This document shows, one piece after another, positions 45,249-59,795 of a stretch of 64,000 bases of DNA. The position numbers and the translations under genes are program-made. The first letter of the stretch is position 1, and each line of letters begins with the position of its first letter. A model generated the notes under the pieces. That model searched no databases and was not told the origin of the DNA. It saw only the letters and a program-made list of their open reading frames with translations. The DNA is from SYAC01 sp046048055 (GTDB taxonomy: Bacteria; Planctomycetota; Phycisphaerae; Phycisphaerales; SM1A02). The stretch lies in NCBI GenBank assembly GCA_046048055.1, contig JBJOGW010000079.1, positions 43,156-107,155 of the forward strand, written 5' to 3'.

Positions 45249-46090
45249 GCCGCCTCCTCCTCGCTCTCGTCCACCGTGCCGTCCTCGGCCAGGGCCTCGA
45301 CGGCCTTCAGGGACTCACCCAGCACGTCCCGGGCCTTGGCCAGGGACGCGACCCCGTCACCCTTGCCGATGTACTCGAGCGAGAGCAGGTTGCTGTAGCC
45401 CACCGCACGCAGCACGTCCACACACTGCTCCAGCGACCAACCCTGATGGGCGCCGCGGGCATCAAAACCCTGCACATGGGCCACCATCGCCTGCGCGTAG
45501 GGCGCCAGCCGACGGAGCATGTCCCGCAGGTCCCCGCTGACGTGGGCGTGCTGGAACGATGGCAGCACGCCGATGCGGAACCCCCCCACCTTCTTCACCA
45601 GGTCGACCAGCGGATCCCCGCGGGCGAGCAAACCGCCGTGGGGCTCCATGAGCAGGTTCACTTCCCAACGGTCCATCTCGGCCAGGGCGGCGCGCACGCC
45701 GCGAGCGGCACGCTCCATCTGCTCCGGTGTCTCCACGCCCAGCAACTTCACGCCCAGCCGGGCCGCCCCCAGATGGTTGGCCGCGGCCGCCAGACGTCGG
45801 ATGCGCTGCAGCGACTGGGCCTGCACCCGATCCGAGCCGACCAGATCCAGCGGCGCGGTCTCGACCAGCATCAGGCACGGGCAGCCGGCACGATCACCCG
45901 CATCGCGAATCCGTTCCATGTCCGCGGGGGTGCAGCCCTTGAGAAGGTCCGTGGGCAGGCTCAGGCCGCGAATGTCCAGTTCCTCGCGCACCCAGAGCGG
46001 AAGGTCGGAAACCTTCAGCGGATTCCGGGTGCGCGTCAGAAGCCCCTTCAGCGAGCCGGCCGACAGGGCGATCAGCATCTGGGCCTGCAT
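45245..46090 (-). CDS. Xylose-isomerase-like TIM-barrel (sugar phosphate isomerase/epimerase) protein
   Basis: 281 residues from the ATG at 46090. Pattern of a beta/alpha barrel with likely metal ligands: Glu in NLLMEPHGG, His in FQHAHVSGD, His in VAHVQGFDARG and Glu in LLSLEYIGKG. These fit the AP-endonuclease-2/xylose-isomerase-like superfamily, which covers many isomerases, epimerases and dehydratases. Substrate not inferable. The acidic C-terminus (EDGTVDESEEEAA) overlaps the cmk start. Confidence 0.8.
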   Translation of the reverse strand: MQAQMLIALSAGSLKGLLTRTRNPLKVSDLPLWVREELDIRGLSLPTDLLKGCTPADMERIRDAGDRAGCPCLMLVETAPLDLVGSDRVQAQSLQRIRRLAAAANHLGAARLGVKLLGVETPEQMERAARGVRAALAEMDRWEVNLLMEPHGGLLARGDPLVDLVKKVGGFRIGVLPSFQHAHVSGDLRDMLRRLAPYAQAMVAHVQGFDARGAHQGWSLEQCVDVLRAVGYSNLLSLEYIGKGDGVASLAKARDVLGESLKAVEALAEDGTVDESEEEAA

Positions 46091-46155
46091 GGGACACTGT
46101 GAAGATAGCACGCGTGGCGAAGGCCCCTATCATCCCCCCCTCCACGGAGACCCAC

Positions 46156-46525
46156 ATGTCCAGCCCAAGCAACTGCCGCTTCTCTGAATCGCACGAGTGG
46201 TTCCTGGCCGAGGGTCAGGAGATCACGATGGGAATCACCCAGTTCGCCGCCAACGAGCTCACCGACGTGACCTACGTGCAACTCAAGCCTGTCGGCACCG
46301 TGGTGAAGGCGGGCGAGGCCGTCGGCGAGGTGGAGAGCGTGAAGACCACCAGCGAGGTCTACTCCGCAGTCAGCGGCACCATCGCCGCCACCAACGACGA
46401 GGCCGTGCAGGATCCCTCGCTGCTCAACAGCGATCCCTTCGGCAAGGGCTGGCTGGTGCGCATCCAGACCGCCGACACGGCACCGCTGCAGAAGCTGATG
46501 GATGCCGCCACCTACGACGGCAAGC

Positions 46526-46536
<11 letters not shown>
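46156..46536 (+). CDS. gcvH: Glycine cleavage system H protein
   Basis: 126 residues, normal length. SVKTTSEVYSAVSG carries the lipoylated Lys63; RFSESHEWFL at the N-terminus and NSDPFGKGWLVRIQ near the end are also conserved. It shuttles the aminomethyl group between the P and T proteins. gcvT and gcvP are not in the window. The ATG at 46156 follows CACGGAGAC, a reasonable ribosome-binding site. The 3' end overlaps the ABC ATPase gene by 11 bases. Confidence 0.95.
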
Positions 46537-47296
<760 letters not shown>

Positions 47297-50103
47297 AACC
47301 CTGCTGCTGGCAATGGCGATCGCCCTGGCCGCGGCGCTGGTCACGGCCATCAGCAGCGGCCTGCAGACGGCACAGGCCAACCTGCAGGCCCGCCTGGTCC
47401 GCCTGCTGGGCGCGGTGGACGCAAGGCTGGTGCAGCAGACCGGAGCCGAATTCGATGCCGCGATGCTGGAACAGGTCCGCGGCTGGACCGGCGTGCAGGC
47501 GGTCCAGGGACGCCTTCGCGGCTCGATCACGCTCATGCGTGCCGACGGCGCGACGGATGACCAGGGACGCGTCCGCCGCGCCACCGCGCAGGCGCGCGGC
47601 GCCGATCCGATCCCGGATCCTCGCTTCGACGGACTTCCGCTGCGGTCGGGACGCCGGCCCTCGGCACCCGGTGAAGTGGTGCTGGATCCGCTCTCGGCCA
47701 CCAAGCTGGCGGCCCGTGAGGGCGACCGCCTTCGGGTGGTCCGGCTGGGAGAGCCGCTGGAACTGGTCGTGTCGGGCGTGCTGGACCGACCGATGCTGGG
47801 TGCCCTGCAGCAGGCCCTGGTGGAGATGGACCGGGCCACGCTAGCCAGGGCGGTCGGCAAGCCCGACGCGATCACCGTCGTGGCGATCGCGCTGGAGCCA
47901 GGCACCGACGTGGCGGCCTGGTGCCGGGCCAACGCGCGCCTGGTACCGGAGGAGATGCTGCTGGAGCCCGCGGAGATGGCGACCAGCGGGATGGACCGGC
48001 AGGTGGAGGCAGGCCGGCTTGGATTCATCCTGGGCTGCGCCATCGCGGTGCTGGCTGGAGCGTTCATCGTGGGTGTGGGCATGACCACCTCGGTGTCCGA
48101 ACTGGAACGCGAACTTGCCACCCTCCGCTGCCTGGGCGCGTCGCGTCGGCAACTGTTCGCTGGCCCGGTGCTTGCCGGCGCTGCACTCAGCATCGCCTCG
48201 GCCGTGGCTGGCGTGCCCATCGGACTGCTGGGCGCATGGGGGGTTTCCTGGTGGTTCCGCTCCAGCCTGCCGCTGGGCCTGGTCCCCTCGGGAGAGGGCA
48301 TGTCGCTGGCGTTGGTGGGATCGCTCGTTGCCGGCGTGGGCGGATCCATGCTGCCCGCGTGGCGAGCCGCCAGCACCAGTCCGTTGCACGCGCTTCGACG
48401 GCGTGCCACGCCGCCGGGCCGAATCGGACCGTGGGCGTGCCTGGTGGTGGGCGTGGGACTGGCATCGATCGAGGCCGGCATCATGACGCTCGAGAGCGAT
48501 CCGCAGCGCAAGTTCTGGATGCACGCGCTCGCGGGTCTGCCGCTGGCTCACGCCGGATGGTTCCTGATCTGCGTGCCCCTGCTGCAGGCGGTTTCCTGGT
48601 GCCTGGCACCGATCGCCTCGCGGTTGCTCCGACTGCCGCCCGGGCTGCTCCGCGGAAGCGTGGCGCGTGCGCCGTATCGGCTGGGCCTGACCGCCGGGGC
48701 CCTCATGATGGGCGTGAGCGTGCTGGTGACCACCTGGAGCCACGGGATGGGCATGCTGGGCGAGATCCGCGATCGCGTGCGCTTTGGCGACGCCTTCGCC
48801 ATGAAGGTGAGCGGGCTCTCGCCCGCCGACCAGCGCGCCTTGCGTGACCTGCCTGGCGTGCGCCATGCCGCCGCCGTGGGTTACCTGCCACTGCGGGTGG
48901 GCGGCACCGCAGCGTTGGGGGTTCAGTCCGTGGCGCCACCCGGCGTGATCTGCGTGGGCTTTGAGCCCGACGCCTTTCTTGGCATGAACCGGCTCGAGTG
49001 GATCCAGGGAACGCCCGAAGCCGCCCTGCCCAAGTTGCGCGACGGCACGGGGGCCCTGGTCGCCGAGCAGTTCCTGACCGCCCGCGGCGTATCGGTGGGA
49101 GACACCATCGAGTTGAAGGCCCCCAAGGCGTCAGCCACGTTCGAGATCGTGGGCGTGGTCTCCAGCGCCGGCCTGGATGTGGCCACGCAGATGTTCGGCA
49201 TCCGGAGCGTCTACATGGAGCACGCCATGAGCTGCGTGTTCCTGAACCTGGAGACGGTGGGACGCCGCTTTGGCACGCGCGATGCCGTGCTGATGCAGAT
49301 GGACATCGATCCCGATGGCGGCCCGAGCGACGAGGCGCTGGCCGAAGCCGTGACCGAGGCGGCGCCGGGGGCCATCTTCGCCAGCGGCCGCGCCATCCGC
49401 GCCGCGATCGACGACGTCAGCCGCCTGCTGATGGGCGTGAGCGGAGCCGTGGCCTTTGCCGCCCTGCTCACGGCCAGCCTGGGCGTGGGAAGCGTGATCG
49501 CCGCTCAGGTGCAGGGCCGACGCGGCGAACTGGGCGTGCTGCGGGCCATCGGAGCGGGTCGGGGTGCCCTGCTTGGTCTGGTCCTGTCGGAGGCGGTGCT
49601 CATTGCCATCACGGCCGTTCTGGCTGGCACGGGACTGGGCTGGGAACTCGCCTGGGCCGGACGGGTGCTGTTCGCGGATGTGGCCGGGCTCACGCTGGAG
49701 CCCATCTTTCCGCTGGGTGCCCTGGCCGTGGCCAGCGTGGTGGTGCTGCTGCTGGCCTTGGCCGCCGCCTGGCCCGGGGCCCGACGGCTGCTGATGCTGG
49801 AGCCGCGCGCCCTGCTCTCGCCGGCTTCCTGAGCCATTCGTGGAATCCATCGGGAATTCCTGAGGGCTGATGGCCCGCGTTCGCGTTTCCAGTGGGTAGG
49901 GAGGGCCCATATCGCGCCAGTTTTCATGCCTTGTCGGGCATGGTTATTGGCCATTGTCGAATTCCATGCCGAGGAGTGGCGTGCGAAGAGATTTCTGCTT
50001 TTGCGTGAGGGGTGACGAGCGCCGTTCTCGTTTACGTGGGTGTAGGGCCGTCTGCTGGAGATGACCCGACACTTCGCTTCCCTCCGTTTGCTGGAGATTC
50101 CCG

Positions 50104-50739
50104 ATGATCCGTTCCTTTGCGCTCATTTCGACTTCCGTGATCGCTTCCGCAGCGTCTGCCGGCTTCTGGACCGTGGGGTCCGGCCTGGGCTACGACTTCA
50201 CGTCGGTGGCCGAGGCCATGTCCGACACCCGCGTGCAGGATGGTCACACCGTCCAGATCTTCTCTGGCCTGTATGACGGCTTCGACACGGGGTCCAAGAG
50301 CCTTGTGTTCGAGCCAGGCAACAGCCCAGGCATCGTGAACTTCGTCGGCGATGTCCGCGTGCGAGTGGGTTCGCAGGTCAACTTCGAACTGGCCGGCTAC
50401 GAGAGCGGCCTGGGTGGCGGAACGCCCCAGTTCGACCAGTTCCTCGTGGCCGGAAACGCCAACTACCTGGGCATTCTGGGAATCCGCCTTCTCGAGGGCT
50501 TCATGCCGGTGTTCGGTGACTCATGGGCCCTGATCCAGGCTGGCGGCACCATCTCCTTCTCCGGGTTGACCGACCTTCCACAACTGGACGGCGGCCTGAG
50601 CTGGAACGTGCAGGTGGTCTCCGGCAGCAGCGAGTTCGGCCCGACCGGCTCCAGCCTGGTGGTGAGCGTGGTGCCCACCCCCGGCGCCCTGGCTCTGGTG
50701 GCCCTTGCCGGCCTGATCACCAATCGCCGTCGCCGCTGA
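50104..50739 (+). CDS. Secreted PEP-CTERM-like protein, paralogue A
   Basis: 211 residues. Signal peptide MIRSFALISTSVIASAASA, a body with YDFTSVAEAMSDTRVQDGHT and PGNSPGIVNFVGD, then PVFGDSWALIQAGG, and the tail VVPTPGALALVALAGLITNRRRR: Pro-Thr-Pro box, helix, four Arg. It is a close paralogue of the convergent gene at 51446-52090; 96 bp near the 3' ends are identical. The tail should direct membrane sorting by an exosortase-like enzyme, which is not in the window. Function unknown. A clear terminator follows at 50888. Confidence 0.82.
   Translation: MIRSFALISTSVIASAASAGFWTVGSGLGYDFTSVAEAMSDTRVQDGHTVQIFSGLYDGFDTGSKSLVFEPGNSPGIVNFVGDVRVRVGSQVNFELAGYESGLGGGTPQFDQFLVAGNANYLGILGIRLLEGFMPVFGDSWALIQAGGTISFSGLTDLPQLDGGLSWNVQVVSGSSEFGPTGSSLVVSVVPTPGALALVALAGLITNRRRR
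50589..50684. repeat. 96-bp perfect inverted repeat, left arm
   Basis: Identical to the reverse complement of 51501-51596. It covers codons for GGLSWNVQVVSGSSEFGPTG and the following stretch up to the PTPG box in both paralogues. Zero differences even at third positions points to recent duplication or gene conversion. Confidence 0.9.
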
Positions 50740-50887
50740 GGGCGGAGCGGCCTCCCAACATCGGGAATGGATTGATCCCCCCGCGGCGATCGACCCATCT
50801 CCCTCCAAGCGCCCCCAAGCGCGCGACGGTGGCCGCTGGACCGTTTCTCCAGCACCCGGCCCCGCGGCCTTCCAGCCCGTCGCAACG

Positions 50888-50926
50888 GCACGACCCCGCT
50901 TCCAGCAGCGGGGTCGTGCGTGTTTT
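50888..50926 (+). terminator. Intrinsic terminator of paralogue A
   Basis: A 12-bp perfect stem (50888-50899 with 50908-50919), 8-base loop, then GTGTTTTC. Clear rho-independent terminator, about 150 bases after the stop codon. Confidence 0.85.
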
Positions 50927-51138
50927 CTGGCGTGGGCACGGCTTGGCTGCGCGGAGCCCGCAAAATCTTCGGCAACCCGTGAGGGATGACCACCGCGAAT
51001 TGCGTTCTTCTGAATAGAGGCAGCGTGCGCCCTGCCCTCCCTCGAATCACGGCCGCGTGCGTGAAGCGGCTCTCACGGCTCACTCAGGCGCAAACCGTCG
51101 TCCGCTCCCTTTCGGACGCGATGACGGATCATTCCAGG

Positions 51139-51174
51139 CGACCCTCGGAGATTCCCTCTCCGGGGGTCGTTTCT
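51139..51174 (+). terminator. Orphan intrinsic terminator on the plus strand
   Basis: A 13-bp stem with one G-U pair (51139-51151 with 51157-51169), 5-base loop, then TTTCTCAATT. No plus-strand gene ends here, so it may end a small RNA or read-through from upstream. On the minus strand it lacks a T-run. Confidence 0.6.
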
Positions 51175-51182
51175 CAATTGGC

Positions 51183-51287
51183 TCAGAAGCCCATGGCGCG
51201 GGCGATCAGCACGCCCACACACAGGCTGCCGGTGGCCACCAGCACGTGCTGCCACCACGGTCGCGGCGAGTTCACTTGCATGCCCAT
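51183..51287 (-). CDS. 34-residue predicted small membrane protein
   Basis: ATG at 51287 preceded by AAGGAGGAGGGCA, one of the strongest Shine-Dalgarno sequences in the window at ideal spacing. The peptide begins MGMQVNSPRPWW and continues with a hydrophobic run HVLVATGSLCVGVLIARAMGF, long enough for one membrane helix, ending in TGA. Codons are GC-rich at third positions. It lies between the terminators of the two PEP-CTERM-like paralogues, so it is probably transcribed on its own. No homologue known to me. Confidence 0.55.
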   Translation of the reverse strand: MGMQVNSPRPWWQHVLVATGSLCVGVLIARAMGF

Positions 51288-51357
51288 TGCCCTCCTCCTT
51301 CCCCTGCGGGAGTGCCAAGACTCGGATTGGTCCAGCGACGAGGCAAGATTGCCCGGC

Positions 51358-51393
51358 AAAAATGAAGGCGGCCCCCGGGAACAAGGGGCCGCC
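51358..51393 (-). terminator. Intrinsic terminator of paralogue B
   Basis: GGCGGCCCC pairs perfectly with GGGGCCGCC (51367-51375 with 51385-51393); on the minus strand the stem is followed by TTCATTTTT. Located 52 bases after the stop of the minus-strand PEP-CTERM-like gene. Confidence 0.8.
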
Positions 51394-51445
51394 GATCGTC
51401 TGCCGCATCAGGGAACGTGCGGCGTCGACCTTTGGAGACCGTTCC

Positions 51446-52090
51446 TCAGCGTCGGCGACGGCTCGCCAGCACGCCAGCCAGGGTGACCAGAGCAACTGCA
51501 CCGGGGGTGGGCACCACGCTCACCACCAGGCTGGAGCCGGTCGGGCCGAACTCGCTGCTGCCGGAGACCACCTGCACGTTCCAGCTCAGGCCGCCGCTCA
51601 GTTCGGGCAGCATGGCCACGCCGCGGAAGTCGATGAGGCCGCCAGCCTGAATCAGGGCCCATGAGTCACCGAACACCGGCACGAAGCCATCGATCAGCGT
51701 GACCTCGATGTCTCCGATCAGATCCACGTTGCCGGTCACGATGAACTGGTCAAACTGCGGAAGACCGCCACCCAGTCCGTTGTTGTAGCCACCGATCTCG
51801 AAATTGATGCTCGAGTTCTGGCGGAGTGCCATCTGGCCGAACACGTCCACGATGCCTGGGCTGTTACCTGGCTCGAATCGCAGGGCCTTGTTGCCCGAAT
51901 CGAAACCCAGGTAGCCGCCGCCCAGCACCTGAATCGAGTGCCCGTCCTGAACCCGGGCGTCGTTGACGGCCTGATCAATGCTGAAGAAGTCGTGGCCAGC
52001 ACCCGGGCCGACGGTCCACAGCACGCTCGCGTTGGCAACGCCGCACAGGAAAGTGGCCGGAATGGCGACTGCGAAAAGGGGTCGCAGCAT
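51446..52090 (-). CDS. Secreted PEP-CTERM-like protein, paralogue B
   Basis: 214 residues from the ATG at 52090 (signal peptide MLRPLFAVAIPATFLCGVANA). The body matches paralogue A throughout: VLWTVGPGAGHDFFSIDQAV, ARVQDGHSIQVLGGGY, EPGNSPGIVDVFG, NGLGGGLPQFDQFIVTGN, PVFGDSWALIQAGG, and the tail VVPTPGAVALVTLAGVLASRRRR. N-terminal halves have diverged; the C-terminal part is nearly identical at DNA level. The frame is open further upstream to 52555, antisense to uvrB, and is not coding there. Confidence 0.82.
   Translation of the reverse strand: MLRPLFAVAIPATFLCGVANASVLWTVGPGAGHDFFSIDQAVNDARVQDGHSIQVLGGGYLGFDSGNKALRFEPGNSPGIVDVFGQMALRQNSSINFEIGGYNNGLGGGLPQFDQFIVTGNVDLIGDIEVTLIDGFVPVFGDSWALIQAGGLIDFRGVAMLPELSGGLSWNVQVVSGSSEFGPTGSSLVVSVVPTPGAVALVTLAGVLASRRRR
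51501..51596. repeat. 96-bp perfect inverted repeat, right arm
   Basis: Exact reverse complement of 50589-50684. Similarity continues beyond the perfect part: the segment coding for PVFGDSWALIQAGG differs at only about two of 50 bases. Confidence 0.9.
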
Positions 52091-52357
52091 GGGAGGGCTC
52101 CAGATGTCGGTCCGCCGGGGTAGGGTGAACCGAGCATCGATCGGGCTGCGGGAGCCCAAAGCGACATGCGTCGACCACTCTGACCGTAGAACCAGATTTT
52201 GAGTGAAGGGAAGAAAGGGAACTGAACGGGCGAGCCAGGGAACGGCTCGGAGGCAAGGTGACACGGATCCGGGCCTGGTCAAGAGCGGAAAGCGGAAAAT
52301 TTCAATCGGCCGCCCCTGGCCCGGGCTGGCCCGGACCCCCTCCCATAAGGTGCCTGC

Positions 52358-54466
<2,109 letters not shown>

Positions 54467-54490
54467 GGTGAAGCGGGATTTGGGAGTCGA

Positions 54491-54670
54491 TCAGCTGGGC
54501 CGCTCGGCGAGCACCTCGCCGCGGGGCATCCGCATCTGGCGGACGCGCTCGCGAAGCATGGCAAGGTCGGCGGGCGTGACCTGCTCGATCTCCGGCACCG
54601 AGGGTCGGACCACGGACCGCTCCCGGGCGGGAGCCTCGATCACGGCCAGGTTTCCGACGTCTTGGTGCAT
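54491..54670 (-). CDS. Small protein of unknown function between uvrB and uvrA
   Basis: 59 residues: MHQDVGNLAVIEAPARE, then VVRPSVPEIEQVTPADLAMLR and a basic/acidic helix ending LAERPS. Nearly all codons end in G or C, like real genes here, and the frame is antisense to nothing (it fills the uvrB-uvrA gap). It has no good Shine-Dalgarno. A short amphipathic helix is likely. No family recognised. Confidence 0.5.
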   Translation of the reverse strand: MHQDVGNLAVIEAPARERSVVRPSVPEIEQVTPADLAMLRERVRQMRMPRGEVLAERPS

Positions 54671-54874
54671 GCGGTGGTGGAAACGATAGGAGACGAGCGG
54701 GTTCGACGGAAGGGGCTGCGTGCCCTCGTCGGGACTTTCGGGCGATTGACCCGGAAGTCTGCACCGAACACGTGGTGAATCCACCGATTGTTGGATGGTT
54801 GGCCAGATTCCGGTCCTTTCCGGACCCTCGTCCCCCCTGTTCGGAGACCGAGCCGCGTCCCTATAAAGTGGGGC

Positions 54875-57814
<2,940 letters not shown>

Positions 57815-57838
57815 GACACACCCCTACACTCGCCGCCG

Positions 57839-58237
57839 ATGTCCGATCCCGCGCCCTACCTGGCCCTGCGCCGCGTGGCCCAACCCGGCGACGCCAATCA
57901 CCAGGGCACCGTCTTCGGCGGCTTCATCCTGAGCCTGATCGACGAGGCGGCCTACCTGGAGACGCGTCGACATGGCGTGCACCGTTGGGTCACCGTGTGC
58001 ATGGATCGCGTGGAGTTCAAGGCGCCGGTGCACGTGGGCGACACGCTCACCCTGTTCACGCAGGCGATGGCGATGGGGCGCAGCAGCATCACCGTGGCGG
58101 TGCGGGTGCAGGCCACCCGTTGGGCCGGAGGCGGCGAGGTGGACGTGACCGAGGCAAGCGTGAAGATGGTGGCCGTGGACGGTGCGGGCCGGACGATCGA
58201 CTTTCGCTCGCCACCCACCGTGACCGAGCGGCCATGA
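57839..58237 (+). CDS. Acyl-CoA thioesterase, hotdog fold
   Basis: 132 residues. NHQGTVFGGFILSLIDEAAYL is the hotdog helix with the catalytic Asp/Asn region of YciA/BFIT-type thioesterases, and VEFKAPVHVGDTL is the next strand block. It hydrolyses acyl-CoA esters; chain preference unknown. A TACACT box at 57825-57830 sits 8 bases before the ATG, again suggesting a leaderless message. The stop overlaps purN. Confidence 0.86.
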   Translation: MSDPAPYLALRRVAQPGDANHQGTVFGGFILSLIDEAAYLETRRHGVHRWVTVCMDRVEFKAPVHVGDTLTLFTQAMAMGRSSITVAVRVQATRWAGGGEVDVTEASVKMVAVDGAGRTIDFRSPPTVTERP

Positions 58238-58857
58238 GCGGCGATCCGCTGCGCGTGGCTTGCCTGGTGTCGGGCGGCGGTCGCTCGGTGATGAACCTGC
58301 AGGATCGGATCGAGCGAGGCCTGGTGCCGGCACGCGTGGTGCTGGTGGCATCCACGCGGCCCGGGGTGACGGCGATCGAACGCTCCCGGGCGCGAGGCCT
58401 TGCGGTGACCGAGGTGCCGCGCGATCCCGCGCACACGCTGGATGACAGGCTGGACGGGACGCTTCAGGCGGCGGGCGCCGAACTGGTGGTGCTGGCCGGC
58501 TACCTGCGACTGTTCCGCGTGCGTGCCTGGGCGGACCGCTGCATCAACATCCATCCCGCTCTGCTGCCCCGCCACGGGGGCCGCGGCATGTGGGGGCATC
58601 ATGTCCACCAGGCGGTGCTGGACGCCGGCGACCGGGAGTCCGGCTGCACGGTCCACTGGGTGGACGACCGCTATGACCACGGAGCCGCCATCCTGCAGCG
58701 CACCTGCCCCGTGTTGCCGGGCGACACGGCTGACGCGCTGGCCACAAGGGTGTTCGAGCAGGAACTCGAGGCCCTGCCCGACGCGGTGACACGCGTGGCC
58801 AGGTGGATCCGCCACGGCGGACAGCGTCCCGGACCTTCGGCCCCCACGAGGGGCTGA
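58234..58857 (+). CDS. purN: Phosphoribosylglycinamide formyltransferase
   Basis: 207 residues from the ATG overlapping the thioesterase stop. LVSGGGRSVMNLQ is the GAR-binding loop, LVVLAGYLRLF leads to the catalytic block INIHPALLPRHGGRGM (Asn and His of NIHP), and HWVDDRYDHGAAILQ contains the catalytic Asp. It transfers the formyl group from 10-formyl-THF to GAR, the product of PurD at the left edge of the window. The C-terminus carries a short Pro/Gly-rich tail. Confidence 0.9.
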   Translation: MSGDPLRVACLVSGGGRSVMNLQDRIERGLVPARVVLVASTRPGVTAIERSRARGLAVTEVPRDPAHTLDDRLDGTLQAAGAELVVLAGYLRLFRVRAWADRCINIHPALLPRHGGRGMWGHHVHQAVLDAGDRESGCTVHWVDDRYDHGAAILQRTCPVLPGDTADALATRVFEQELEALPDAVTRVARWIRHGGQRPGPSAPTRG

Positions 58858-58860
58858 ACG

Positions 58861-58892
58861 GCCGGTTTCATGAAGGCTGAAACGGCTTCCTT
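58861..58892 (+). terminator. Possible terminator after purN
   Basis: GCCGGTTTCA pairs with TGAAACGGC (58878-58886) with one bulged base, 7-base loop, followed by TTCCTT. A weak intrinsic terminator, placed just before the hpf promoter. Confidence 0.45.
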
Positions 58893-58919
58893 GTGGGCCG
58901 TTCCCGTGAACCGTAGCCT
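58891..58919 (+). promoter_or_regulatory. Putative promoter of hpf
   Basis: TTGTGG (58891-58896), 17 bases, TAGCCT (58914-58919). Predicted leader about 35 bases, ending in a strong AAGGAGG (58950-58956) four bases before the ATG. Confidence 0.55.
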
Positions 58920-58960
58920 GCCTTCACACGCAAGGGCGGTTCAACCCCCAAGGAGGTTCC

Positions 58961-59281
58961 ATGCAAGTCACCATCACCGGCAAGCATCTTGACATCACCC
59001 CGGCCATCGACACGTTCATCCGTGGGAAGTGCGACCGCCTGCAGCGTCACTTCGACGGCCTGCAGCAGGTGGACTTCGTGCTCGAGAAGGACCCTCGGCA
59101 CGGGTTCCACGCCGAACTCATCCTGGACATCGAGCACCACGATGATTTCATCTCCAACGCCCATCATGACGATCTCTACGCCGCGGTCGACCTGGTCCTG
59201 GATCGGGGCGTCCGGCAACTGACGGATCACAAGGACCGGCTTCGAAACCACAAGCACGCCGGCGGCGAAGCCGGCTCCTGA
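58961..59281 (+). CDS. hpf: Ribosome hibernation promoting factor, short type
   Basis: 106 residues. MQVTITGKHLDITPAIDTFI, then KDPRHGFHAELILDI and HDDLYAAVDLVLDRGVRQL, the beta-alpha-beta fold of HPF/YfiA that sits in the decoding centre of idle ribosomes. It lacks the C-terminal dimerisation domain of long HPF. The strong Shine-Dalgarno fits a highly expressed stress protein. The ptsN-like gene follows after 33 bases, echoing the hpf-ptsN order of the rpoN region in proteobacteria. Confidence 0.93.
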   Translation: MQVTITGKHLDITPAIDTFIRGKCDRLQRHFDGLQQVDFVLEKDPRHGFHAELILDIEHHDDFISNAHHDDLYAAVDLVLDRGVRQLTDHKDRLRNHKHAGGEAGS

Positions 59282-59314
59282 GTTCCTCCCTCGCCCCCAC
59301 CCACACGAACCTCC

Positions 59315-59791
59315 ATGAAGCTCAAGGACCTCGTTCTCGAGAAGGCCATCGTTCCCAACCTGAAGTCCGCAAAGCGGGACGAATGCATCGGCGAGTTGCT
59401 GGAGGCATTGGCCAAGGCTGGCGCGTTCAAGCCGGCCCTGAAGGCCGAGTTCCTGAAGGCCGTGGTGAAGCGAGAGAAGAAGGGAAGCACGGGTTTTGGG
59501 CATGGCGTGGCGGTGCCCCACGTGAAGACCCCCGAGGTCAAGCGGTGCGTGGCCGCGGTGGGTGTGCATGCGGCGGGCGTGGACTTCAACGCCCTGGACC
59601 GGCAGCCCGTGCACGCCATCTTCCTGCTGGTCTCTCCGGAGGATCAGCCGGCGGCGCACCTGGAGGCCATGGAGAGCCTGTTCAGCACGCTCAACCAGGA
59701 GCAGTTCCGCAAGTTCCTCAAGCAGGCACGGACCGTGGCCGACGTGGTCACCCTGCTCGACGAGGCTGACGCCAGCCCATCCGCACGGTGA
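59315..59791 (+). CDS. ptsN: PTS EIIA (nitrogen-type/fructose-type) domain protein
   Basis: 158 residues. The phosphorylation site is His69 in GVAVPHVKTPE; KREKKGSTGFGHG before it and HLEAMESLFSTL after it match EIIA-Ntr/Fru. It likely receives phosphate from the HPr encoded next and acts as a regulator rather than in sugar import, since no EIIB or EIIC gene is present. The stop lies 4 bases before the HPr start codon. Confidence 0.88.
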   Translation: MKLKDLVLEKAIVPNLKSAKRDECIGELLEALAKAGAFKPALKAEFLKAVVKREKKGSTGFGHGVAVPHVKTPEVKRCVAAVGVHAAGVDFNALDRQPVHAIFLLVSPEDQPAAHLEAMESLFSTLNQEQFRKFLKQARTVADVVTLLDEADASPSAR

Positions 59792-59795
59792 ACCG

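Larger units (their letters stand above)
50740..51182. other. 443-base intergenic region after paralogue A
   Basis: No long gene. It holds the intrinsic terminator at 50888-50926 and, further on, two adjacent hairpins (CGTCCG...CGGACG around 51100-51120, and 51139-51169) followed by a T-rich run. Those two hairpins could be the end of an unrecognised plus-strand transcript. Confidence 0.45.

Noticed and set aside
49925..49942. CATGCC...GGCATG hairpin after the FtsX-like permease
   Set aside because: The stem is only 6 bp and no T-run follows; too weak to call a terminator.
50523..51017. Similar short frames on opposite strands in the two PEP-CTERM-like genes (peptides with AGAGRAELAAAGDHLHVPAQA)
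   Set aside because: They are the antisense reading of the 96-bp inverted repeat, so their similarity only mirrors the real paralogues.
51139..51174. Terminator for the 34-residue gene on the minus strand
   Set aside because: The stem lacks a T-run on the minus strand; the T-run is on the plus strand only.
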